This document shows, one piece after another, positions 1 to 4,602 of a stretch of DNA of 5,581 bases. The stretch lies in contig JAHISY010000022.1 of the NCBI GenBank assembly GCA_018817365.1, forward strand, positions 1 to 5,581. Direction: 5' to 3'. Made by a program: the position numbers and the translations under genes. This stretch comes from Patescibacteria group bacterium. GTDB lineage: Bacteria > Patescibacteriota > Gracilibacteria > JAHISY01. Below the pieces are notes generated by a model, which was given only the letters and a program-made list of their open reading frames with translations, ran no database searches and was not told where the DNA came from. Each line of letters opens with the position of its first letter. Within the stretch, counting starts at the first letter, position 1.

Positions 1-28
1 CCACCTAGGTGGCAGGTTAACTGTTTTT
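1..28 (+). terminator. Possible tail of a terminator from an upstream gene
   Basis: The window opens with the perfect 12-bp palindrome CCACCTAGGTGG. A weak CAG...CTG hairpin and six T follow. This could be the right half of a terminator for a plus-strand gene ending before the window. The T run is real, but the stem next to it has only about 3 bp, so this is weak. Confidence 0.25.
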
Positions 29-138
29 TGTGTAAGTGCTTCACCTTTGCAAATCTCCGTCTCTACTTTCTTCCTGCAATTTAAAAACTCCTGCTTCGCC
101 TTCCCTCTTTGACCCATCCTTCGCCTCTCGGCTTCCTC

Positions 139-170
139 CTTCGCTCTGGCTACGGCGGACAAGACGGAGG
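139..170 (+). repeat. 32-bp interspersed repeat, copy 1 (inverted relative to copy 2)
   Basis: This 32-bp stretch begins CTTCGCTCT and ends GACAAGACGGAGG. It recurs in opposite orientation at 4458-4489 with only two mismatches. A degenerate, partly overlapping start (CCATCCTTCG) lies just before it at 113-123, as if the element had been nested or duplicated. The sequence style, GGACAAGACGGAGG with a CCTTCG end, resembles short palindromic repeats scattered through Patescibacteria spacers. That resemblance is from memory and unchecked. Confidence 0.7.
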
Positions 171-220
171 GCAAGAAAGAGGGAAAGAAATGTTGTCGCG
201 GATTTTGAAGTGCTTGTCTT

Positions 221-360
221 GAACTATGATTCATCGGATTATTATGATTGCACTGATTGGTTCGTGCCGAAAGATAAAGATGGTGATGATTGGAGTGGGT
301 GCTAATAAATGGCAGGCGGAGAATCATAGTTAATCATTGAATCAGCGTAATCAGTGGTTC
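221..360. repeat. Two opposed arrays of a 9-bp-periodic GATT motif
   Basis: On the plus strand GATT occurs at 228, 237, 246 and 255, exactly 9 bp apart. A second block at 322-352 carries the reverse complement AATC at 322, 332, 340 and 349, again about 9 bp apart. The outer parts match as inverted repeats: AACTATGATT (222-231) against AATCATAGTT (321-330), and CACTGATT (251-258) against AATCAGTG (349-356). Both blocks end in GGTTC. The order of submotifs differs between blocks, so they are not simple mirror images. The 62 bp between them show no gene. Confidence 0.65.
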
Positions 361-551
361 AGACAGTTAGCGTGATTTGAGAAAGCGGAAATGACATCTC
401 GAATCTCCACGATTTTATTCGTGAATGTTTTTCCAACATCCACTTTCCACCTTCCATTCTGGGTCAGTTTTTAGCAGCACGATTATGGAATCCGCCGTGG
501 CGGACGGGAATCTCCAAGTATTTTCTCAAACTGTTTTTCTCCTGATCTAAA
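306..551. other. Gene-free spacer with two small hairpins
   Basis: No credible open frame is seen here. Apart from the second 9-bp-periodic block, it holds a 5-bp hairpin, CACGA/TCGTG, at 408-423. It also holds a tight palindrome TCCGCC-GT-GGCGGA at 491-504, flanked by GGAA and GGGAATC, which looks like another short palindromic intergenic repeat. Neither hairpin is followed by a T run, so neither reads as a terminator. Confidence 0.5.
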
Positions 552-580
552 TTGACTACTGCTTCACATTTTCCGATAAT
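552..580 (+). promoter_or_regulatory. Upstream promoter of a tandem pair
   Basis: TTGACT (552-557), a 17-bp spacer and GATAAT (575-580) form a sigma-70-type promoter pointing at the 79-residue gene. It shares the stretch TTCCGATAA with the promoter that follows, so the pair looks like a duplicated promoter segment offset by about 35 bp. Confidence 0.5.
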
Positions 581-588
581 TTTAGAAT

Positions 589-616
589 TTGACATTCAAA
601 TATTTTCCGATAAAAT
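589..616 (+). promoter_or_regulatory. Main promoter of the 79-residue gene
   Basis: A perfect TTGACA (589-594), a 16-bp spacer and TAAAAT (611-616) give a near-consensus promoter. Transcription would begin near 623 and leave a leader of about 20 nt before the ATG at 644. That leader has no Shine-Dalgarno sequence. Confidence 0.65.
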
Positions 617-643
617 TAACCACTAATTTTTAATCAAATTTCC

Positions 644-883
644 ATGCCACAACAAGAAGTTTTCACCCCGCTCGAAGAAGGAGCGAACATCAACACAGCC
701 GACGGTTTTCAGATCATAACGGCTAAAGAGATTATTAAAACTGGCGAAGACAAGGGAGTAAAGATCGCAAACGAAGAAAAAGAAAAAAGGATGGCGAAGT
801 TTTTGATGGACAATCAAGTTGCACTTCAACAAATTCGGCAACGTGTTGAATTAAAAAGGGTGACTCAAGCTATCGAAGAGTAA
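644..883 (+). CDS. Small helical hypothetical protein (79 aa)
   Basis: I do not recognise a family. The 79 residues begin MPQQEVFTPL and are mostly charged. From about residue 38 to the end the chain is rich in Glu, Lys and Gln with few Gly or Pro, so a long helix or short coiled coil is likely. No signal peptide or membrane segment is visible, so a cytosolic location is inferred. The ATG at 644 is chosen because a near-consensus promoter ends 27 bp upstream and the frame is open to a TAA. There is no ribosome-binding site, a pattern common in Patescibacteria. The gene converges on the minus-strand membrane protein with a gap of 42 bp and no terminator in between. The overlapping minus-strand frame has a run of Phe and looks spurious. 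That the gene is real rests on the promoter and the sensible composition. Confidence 0.55.
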   Translation: MPQQEVFTPLEEGANINTADGFQIITAKEIIKTGEDKGVKIANEEKEKRMAKFLMDNQVALQQIRQRVELKRVTQAIEE

Positions 884-890
884 ATCTGCC

Positions 891-918
891 AACTGCAATC
901 TACTAACTGCAAACTACT
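891..918. repeat. Tandem 14-bp repeat between convergent genes
   Basis: Two adjacent copies, AACTGCAATCTACT (891-904) and AACTGCAAACTACT (905-918), differ at one base and are followed by a partial third. A related CAATCTACCAACT lies at 4564-4576, beside the terminator of the large RNA. The repeat fills most of the gap between the two convergent genes, where a terminator would be expected but no hairpin with a T run is seen. Confidence 0.6.
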
Positions 919-925
919 AACTCTC

Positions 926-2758
926 TCACCGCTTCACCCGGAATTTCACATTTTCCGACAGTTCGGGAATTGTGTGTGCCCAAAAAGGCCAGCTGGAAAT
1001 CACCGCATTCGAAACTTCGGGAAGATTGCGAATGTAAGCCTCTGACTCGCTCACGGAGCGACCGAGGACGCGCGATTTAATTTTGCCGACGAGACGATTG
1101 CCCGCCTCCGTTTCGCTCGAAAGATCGTATTCTTCGACCCCGTCAATCGTGATCGCGAGCTTCACTCGCCCACCGCGCAGATTGGCTTCTTCGACTTGAA
1201 AAGCCGCGGAATCAAATTTAATTTTTACGAGAGTTTTATCGGGATGAACTTTCGTTTCGAGCTGACCGAAAAGAAGCGCCCGCAAATCGTCCGCCTCGTA
1301 CGCGACCGCTCGCACACGCGCGGAAACAGCGACCGCAAAATCATCCTGCTGTTTTTCAAGCAAATCGGGCGGAACATCGATCGCGAGAATTTCGATTTCA
1401 ATTAGCTGCCGTGCTTGTCCTGAGTTTGTCGAGGAATCGAGAAGTGTGAGCGCGCGATTTTCGAGTTTATTTTTTTGATCGAGGAGGAGGTTTAGTTCTT
1501 CTCTCGCGAGCAGCTGAATTTCGCGAATCACCGTCTCTTTGATATTTTCCAAATCTTCTGCAGAAATAAATTTCGTGATTTTTGTCGTCCCACCGGTGAA
1601 AACCGTTTTCGATTCACCCCAAAAAAGCGAGGGTGAAAGCGAAGGAATCGCTGGGAGAGTGAAAAAAGTCGGCGCGAGATTTCCCCGCTCGCCGATGAAA
1701 TTACCCTCGCAAGTTTCCGGCTCGTTGATACAATCGCATTTCGGATCGTCCGTCTCGCACGCTTCGACTGCGGCTGCGATCGAACCCGGCTCGCCGGCAA
1801 TCGCGCGCGGAATCGTGAGCGCTTTTTTTGTATGAAAAATAAGACCTTCGGGCGATTGAAAACGGGAGGGCACGATAAATTTATCGTGGGCTGAACGATT
1901 AAAAATCACGATATCACCGCGCGCGTGGGCGCCTTCGAAAATTTGTCCAGTCGCGCCGATGCGGATGTCGCGCGCGAAATTAAAATCGAGAAACTCAGCC
2001 GCGATAGTGTGAGTCTCATCCCCCCCGAGGCGGGGCGCGTCCGAGACCGTACGATTGGTGAGGTTTACATTCACCACTTTTGAAATCGGATCAGCGCGCG
2101 GAGTCACGTAAATCGTGACAGTGGGCGCCGCGATGTAGACGATGAAAAAAAGTAACAGCGCAGCTCCCGCGAGCAGGCTAAAAAGAATTTTGCGGGAAGG
2201 CGCGCGCACTACGAGATGCTGCCCGCCATTTCCGGAAATTTCTTCAATTTCAGTCGCGCCGGAAATTTTATTCCAAACTTTTTTCGCGCCGCTTATCGGA
2301 CGGAGGTTCGCGAACGGAATTTCATCACGTGAAAGTTGCTGTAATTTTTCTTTCGCCCGGAAAGCCAGCTCGACGATTTTAAATTTACTTTTTTTAATCT
2401 CTACTCTCCCCGCTTTCGATTTTTCGATTTTTAGCTTTTTCTGAATTTTTAAACTTTCGATCGCGGAAATCCCCGCCGCCTCCGCGAGCTCGCGACCAGC
2501 CGAATCTTTCGTAGCAATTGTGAGAATTTTTCCCGCGTGCTCTGATTTGAAACGAAGAATTTTGAGACTAACTAAACTTTGCAAAACTTGCGCGCGCGCA
2601 GGAATCACGAGAAAAACTTTTTTGTGAGAGGACTGGCGGATTTGCGCGAAAATCGTCGTCACCTCGTCATCGAGATCGACGTAAATAACTTCTCGACGAG
2701 AAAAAAAACTCGAGTCCTGAGCTTGTCGAAGGGCGCGATTTGAATCCGAAACTTCCAT
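926..2758 (-). CDS. CPR-type membrane protein with baseplate-J-like outer domain (610 aa)
   Basis: The protein matches, from memory of the family, a single-pass membrane protein widespread in Patescibacteria. Residues 22-100 (REVIYVDLDDEVTTIFAQI, then VFLVIPARAQVLQSLVSL and GKILTIATKDSAGRELA) form its usual cytosolic N-terminal domain. A basic linker runs to about residue 190, and the membrane helix is 191-211 (ILFSLLAGAALLLFFIVYIA). Outside, residues 265-370 look baseplate-J-like (GQIFEGAHARGDIVIFNRSA, then FQSPEGLIFHTKKALTIPRA and GEPGS). The C-terminus ends in a repeat-like fold with PFWAHTIPEL. The exact function is unknown; a role in an envelope or secretion assembly is inferred. A four-cysteine loop (334, 341, 343, 350) lies inside the outer domain. 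Two copies of a short interspersed repeat are translated within the gene, at residues 10-15 and 442-447. The ATG at 2758 has no Shine-Dalgarno sequence but sits 9 nt after a TAAAAT box. A conserved-type start could also lie nearer residue 20. The gene stops with TGA. Confidence 0.85.
   Translation of the reverse strand: MEVSDSNRALRQAQDSSFFSRREVIYVDLDDEVTTIFAQIRQSSHKKVFLVIPARAQVLQSLVSLKILRFKSEHAGKILTIATKDSAGRELAEAAGISAIESLKIQKKLKIEKSKAGRVEIKKSKFKIVELAFRAKEKLQQLSRDEIPFANLRPISGAKKVWNKISGATEIEEISGNGGQHLVVRAPSRKILFSLLAGAALLLFFIVYIAAPTVTIYVTPRADPISKVVNVNLTNRTVSDAPRLGGDETHTIAAEFLDFNFARDIRIGATGQIFEGAHARGDIVIFNRSAHDKFIVPSRFQSPEGLIFHTKKALTIPRAIAGEPGSIAAAVEACETDDPKCDCINEPETCEGNFIGERGNLAPTFFTLPAIPSLSPSLFWGESKTVFTGGTTKITKFISAEDLENIKETVIREIQLLAREELNLLLDQKNKLENRALTLLDSSTNSGQARQLIEIEILAIDVPPDLLEKQQDDFAVAVSARVRAVAYEADDLRALLFGQLETKVHPDKTLVKIKFDSAAFQVEEANLRGGRVKLAITIDGVEEYDLSSETEAGNRLVGKIKSRVLGRSVSESEAYIRNLPEVSNAVISSWPFWAHTIPELSENVKFRVKR
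1417..1435 (-). repeat. Short interspersed repeat inside the coding sequence, copy 1
   Basis: On the plus strand it reads GTCCTGAGTTTGTCGAGGA. It differs from the copy at 2714-2732 at three positions and is translated in frame as residues around DSSTNSG. The ends TCCT and AGGA pair, giving a bulged hairpin like those of REP-type elements. Confidence 0.6.
2714..2732 (-). repeat. Short interspersed repeat inside the coding sequence, copy 2
   Basis: On the plus strand it reads GTCCTGAGCTTGTCGAAGG and is translated as ALRQAQD near the N-terminus of the membrane protein. I recall the core CTTGTCCTGAGCTTGTCGAAGG as a frequent repeat in Patescibacteria genomes (unchecked). A partial relative, GAGCTTGTCGGAG, lies at 5033-5045. 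Confidence 0.65.
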
Positions 2759-2767
2759 GGTTTGTGT

Positions 2768-2776
2768 ATTTTAGCG
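2768..2776 (-). promoter_or_regulatory. -10 box of the membrane-protein gene
   Basis: On the minus strand CGCTAAAAT ends 9 nt before the ATG. Transcription would start only a few bases ahead of the start codon, giving a nearly leaderless message. No good -35 hexamer is seen (CTTCTT at 17 bp). The same nine bases at the same distance precede the FtsA-like gene. Confidence 0.45.
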
Positions 2777-2819
2777 GAAACGGCAAAGAAAAGAAGTTGC
2801 GGAAATCTAAAAAATGCTT

Positions 2820-2893
2820 TGGTGGAGAGAACGGGAATCGAACCCGCAACTCTTGGTGTCAAGTCAGGAATTCTAGACCACTAGCCTCCCCCC
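2820..2893 (-). tRNA. tRNA-like gene, tentatively tRNA-Val (GAC), with a defective anticodon stem
   Basis: The acceptor stem is complete: GGGGGGA (2887-2893) against TCTCTCC (2824-2830), 7 bp with two G-U pairs. An A discriminator and an encoded CCA (2820-2822) follow it. The T arm is canonical, GCGGG-TTCGATT-CCCGT (2831-2847). The D region has CTAG-TGGT-CTAG with the expected GG, but the loop is short. The anticodon region is the problem. The loop TTGACAC would place GAC (valine) at 2858-2860, yet its flanks CTGAC and CAAGA do not pair. A register with 3 of 5 pairs would read TGA instead. The A discriminator fits valine. It may be a real valine tRNA with a poor stem, a tRNA-derived RNA, or a pseudogene. 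A TAAAAT box at 2910-2915 could start it, and a T6 run lies just after the CCA end. It sits between the FtsA-like gene and the membrane protein. Confidence 0.7.
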
Positions 2894-2909
2894 AAACCAA
2901 AGCTCGAGG

Positions 2910-2915
2910 ATTTTA
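2910..2915 (-). promoter_or_regulatory. Possible -10 box of the tRNA-like gene
   Basis: On the minus strand TAAAAT lies 16 nt before the acceptor stem and just after the terminator of the small RNA. This would give the tRNA-like RNA a start near 2903. No -35 hexamer is visible, because the -35 region is occupied by the terminator stem. Confidence 0.35.
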
Positions 2916-2919
2916 CATC

Positions 2920-2946
2920 AAACAAAAAGACCGCGCGAACGCGATC
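2920..2946 (-). terminator. Rho-independent terminator of the small RNA
   Basis: On the minus strand GATCGCG-TTCG-CGCGGTC forms a 7-bp stem (one G-U pair) capped by a UUCG tetraloop, followed by TTTTTGTTT. On the plus strand the G-U pair becomes a C-A mismatch and there is no T run, so the terminator acts on minus-strand transcripts. Confidence 0.85.
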
Positions 2947-2994
2947 AATTTGTTTGACACCAAGAGCTAGGCTAGTTGCTTGACTCCTGACTTC
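2920..2994 (-). ncRNA. Small RNA (~75 nt) complementary to the adjacent tRNA-like RNA
   Basis: A near-consensus promoter and a strong terminator define a transcript of about 75 nt with no open frame of note. It carries three blocks perfectly complementary to the neighbouring tRNA-like RNA. AAGTCAGGA (plus 2985-2993) pairs with the 5' side of the anticodon region. ACTAGCCT (2969-2976) pairs with the D region. CTCTTGGTGTCA (2955-2966) pairs with the anticodon loop and 3' side. The 9-nt block is at the very 5' end. The 8-nt block falls in the loop of a hairpin closed by CAAGC/GCTCTTG with a 2-nt bulge. The blocks occur in permuted order relative to a straight antisense copy. The function is inferred, not known: it could titrate or mask the tRNA. 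Alternatively it is a rearranged inverted duplicate that still happens to be flanked by a promoter and a terminator. It could in part also serve as the 3' end of the FtsA-like message. Confidence 0.55.
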
Positions 2995-3000
2995 TTTGCA

Positions 3001-3029
3001 ATTTTATTGCTTTACTCCGAAATTGTCAA
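3001..3029 (-). promoter_or_regulatory. Near-consensus promoter of the small RNA
   Basis: On the minus strand TTGACA (3024-3029), a spacer of exactly 17 bp and TAAAAT (3001-3006) match sigma-70 consensus at 11 of 12 bases. It begins 28 bp after the stop codon of the FtsA-like gene, so the RNA downstream has its own transcription. The -10 box lies within the small palindrome GCAAT-AAA-ATTGC. Confidence 0.75.
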
Positions 3030-3056
3030 TACCATTTGACTTGACAAACTATCTTC

Positions 3057-4310
3057 TCAATTTTGAATCAGCCTCACCGTCTTGCGCAAAATCGTGGAAA
3101 GCAAACTCTCCTCCCCCGCGAGCGCAAGCCCGAGATTCGCGAGCGCGAGCGGTGTGACATCTTGAACCGTGCGAATCAAACCGGTCTGATCAGTGAAATT
3201 CGCGAGATCATCCGGCACGAGAAATTTAATTTTTGGTCGCGTGGCGAACGGCAGATTCTCGGAAAACTCCGCTGCCGCGAGAGCCTTTTTGATTTCGGGA
3301 AGGCGCGATCCGCCGCCGCAGAGAAAAATTTTGGCGGGCAGCTCGGCATCTCGAATCATCTCCGCGAGCGCGACCTCCACCCCTGCCGCCCAAACTTCGG
3401 TATCGCCCGCGAGCGCGTTTGAAATAATTTTTTGTCGCCGCTCGGAAAGTTTATTTTGCGAGTAGTCGAGTTTAATTCGCTCCGCTTCGACGAACGAGAC
3501 ATTCAACGAGTGGGAAATCCGTTTCGTGAAAGTCCGACCGCCGACAGCAAACATTCGCGTAGTCAACTCTCCCCCGCCGCAGACGAGCGCGATGTCAGTC
3601 GTGCCTCCGCCGATGTCGATAAAAATCGCAGAAAGATTGTCATCCGGCAGCGCGCGCGCGACAGCGAATGGTTCGACGGCAATGGTGAGGAGATCGAGCT
3701 CGAGTTCGGCGGCAATCGTCTGCAGCGCGCCGAAGTGGACAAGCGGCGCGAAAGAATTAAAAACTGAAAGAGTCACTTCACTGCCTTGAAACCCGATCGG
3801 ATTCGAAGACCGCTGCCCGTCGATTTGCGAGTCAAGAATCGCCGCATTCACGAGTTTCACGTCAATCTCGCGGTGACCGGTGTCCCGCGCAAGCTCGCGG
3901 CGGACGCGATCGAACGCGCGAGTTTGAACTCGCTGCACAATCGCGCGAAGTTCAGGCATCTCGATTCGAAGCTGTGGATTCTCGCGGGTGTAGGAAATCG
4001 TGGTAGTCGCCCCGCGAACGAGCTCGCCGGCGATTCCCATCACAGCCTGTTCGGGTTGCATGCCGGCAATCCGAGAAGCCTGCTCGATAGCAGCAGCGGA
4101 AGTTTCGGAGACACCGGCAATATTCGCAACCGCGCCGGCAGCCATATCCCCCATTTTTTGCCGAACTTTTGAATAGCCGACCACGAACCCGTGCCCTTCT
4201 TCGATACGATAAATCAGCGCTTTCGCAAATTCAGTGCCGATATCGAGAACGAGCGCCGTCTCGTTGGAAACGGTTTTTGGGCGAAAACGGGAGAAGAATT
4301 TTTGGAACAA
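3057..4310 (-). CDS. FtsA/PilM-family actin-like ATPase (417 aa)
   Basis: An actin-fold ATPase of the FtsA/PilM branch. Phosphate-1 motif: VLDIGTEFAK at 21-30. An inserted SHS2-type domain spans roughly 45-190 and includes the FtsA-like NPIGFQGSEVTLSV at 170-183. Phosphate-2 motif: IDIGGGTTDIAL at 231-242. The connecting helix FVEAERIK is at 273-280 and the adenosine motif IFLCGGGSRLPEI at 328-340. The length suits FtsA. FtsA tethers FtsZ to the membrane; PilM is a cytosolic partner of type IV pilus assembly. The C-terminal STILRKTVRLIQN could be an amphipathic membrane-binding helix, and the N-terminal MFQKFFSRFR is also amphipathic. There is no ftsZ in the window, so division and envelope-assembly roles both remain open. 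The only usable start is TTG at 4310: an in-frame stop lies four codons before it, and no ATG or GTG precedes the first motif. No Shine-Dalgarno sequence is present; a CGCTAAAAT box lies 9 nt upstream. The membrane protein downstream could be a partner. Stop is TGA. Confidence 0.88.
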   Translation of the reverse strand: MFQKFFSRFRPKTVSNETALVLDIGTEFAKALIYRIEEGHGFVVGYSKVRQKMGDMAAGAVANIAGVSETSAAAIEQASRIAGMQPEQAVMGIAGELVRGATTTISYTRENPQLRIEMPELRAIVQRVQTRAFDRVRRELARDTGHREIDVKLVNAAILDSQIDGQRSSNPIGFQGSEVTLSVFNSFAPLVHFGALQTIAAELELDLLTIAVEPFAVARALPDDNLSAIFIDIGGGTTDIALVCGGGELTTRMFAVGGRTFTKRISHSLNVSFVEAERIKLDYSQNKLSERRQKIISNALAGDTEVWAAGVEVALAEMIRDAELPAKIFLCGGGSRLPEIKKALAAAEFSENLPFATRPKIKFLVPDDLANFTDQTGLIRTVQDVTPLALANLGLALAGEESLLSTILRKTVRLIQN

Positions 4311-4319
4311 AGTGGATGA

Positions 4320-4348
4320 ATTTTAGCGAGGATTGTCGGAAATCCGAA
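4320..4348 (-). promoter_or_regulatory. Promoter region of the FtsA-like gene with a dyad
   Basis: On the minus strand CGCTAAAAT (4320-4328) lies exactly 9 nt before the TTG start, as at the membrane-protein gene. The -35 position holds only TTCGGA. A perfect dyad, TCGGA-AA-TCCGA (plus 4336-4347), overlaps the spacer and the -35, where an operator could sit. That reading is speculative. Confidence 0.4.
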
Positions 4349-4410
4349 ATTACTGAAAAAATTATCTGAAAAAACTAAATCTCACCCAAAATCCCAAACT
4401 TCAAGCGCCA

Positions 4411-4526
4411 ATTTTAAAATCCAAAATTTGGAATTTAAATTTTGGAATTTATCGTGTCCTCCGTCTTGTCCACCGTAGCTAGAGCGAAGGATGGATTGGT
4501 ATTTGTATTTTAAAATTTGGAATTTA
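4411..4526. repeat. AT-rich direct repeats split by the 32-bp repeat
   Basis: The unit AATTTGGAATTTA occurs at 4425-4437, with one extra T at 4438-4451, and again at 4514-4526. ATTTTAAAAT precedes it on both sides (4411-4420 and 4507-4516). Copy 2 of the 32-bp repeat sits between these two similar halves. The minus-strand frame that crosses the block simply translates the repeats and is not a gene. Together with the promoter region this fills 4311-4560, where no gene is seen. Confidence 0.65.
4458..4489 (-). repeat. 32-bp interspersed repeat, copy 2
   Basis: The reverse complement of this stretch matches 139-170 at 30 of 32 positions. It is embedded in the AT-rich direct-repeat block, and its GC-rich composition contrasts sharply with the flanks, as for an insertion. 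Confidence 0.7.
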
Positions 4527-4574
4527 TTTGAAAACTGAAAATTAGTAAATTTGAAAATTTCCACAATCTACCAA

Positions 4575-4602
4575 CTAAAAAGCCCCCCGAAGGGGACTTT
4601 TT
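4575..4602 (-). terminator. Strong terminator of the large structured RNA
   Basis: On the minus strand AAAAAG-T-CCCC-TTCG-GGGG-G-CTTTTT forms an 11-bp stem (one T-G wobble) with a UUCG loop and a T5 tail. Read on the plus strand the wobble becomes C-A, so the minus strand is the intended direction, although the A/T base allows some bidirectional action. A further 7-bp pair, CCACAAT (4561-4567) with ATTGTGG (4605-4611), could extend it. Confidence 0.9.

Noticed and set aside
36..305. 89-codon plus-strand frame starting at GTG
   Set aside because: Its middle (LRRTRRRARKRE) is translation of the 32-bp repeat and its end (YDS, SDY, YDC, TDW) is translation of the 9-bp-periodic array. There is no promoter or ribosome-binding site of note.
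891..918. CRISPR array or leader
   Set aside because: The 14-bp units are directly adjacent with no spacers, and no cas gene is present.
1196..2444. Several plus- and minus-strand frames of 69-100 codons inside the membrane-protein gene
   Set aside because: They are shadows of the 610-residue gene in other frames, without motifs or start signals. The same holds for frames inside the ATPase gene at 3063-4172.
2820..2994. Prophage or integron attachment site at the tRNA
   Set aside because: Attachment sites are normally direct repeats of the tRNA 3' end. Here the repeated blocks are inverted, permuted and come from the D and anticodon regions, and no integrase is present.
926..4310. Recoded UGA (glycine) genetic code
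   Set aside because: Both large genes end at TGA at the expected family length, so UGA is a normal stop here.
4382..4564. 60-codon minus-strand frame
   Set aside because: It translates the AT-rich direct repeats and the embedded 32-bp repeat.
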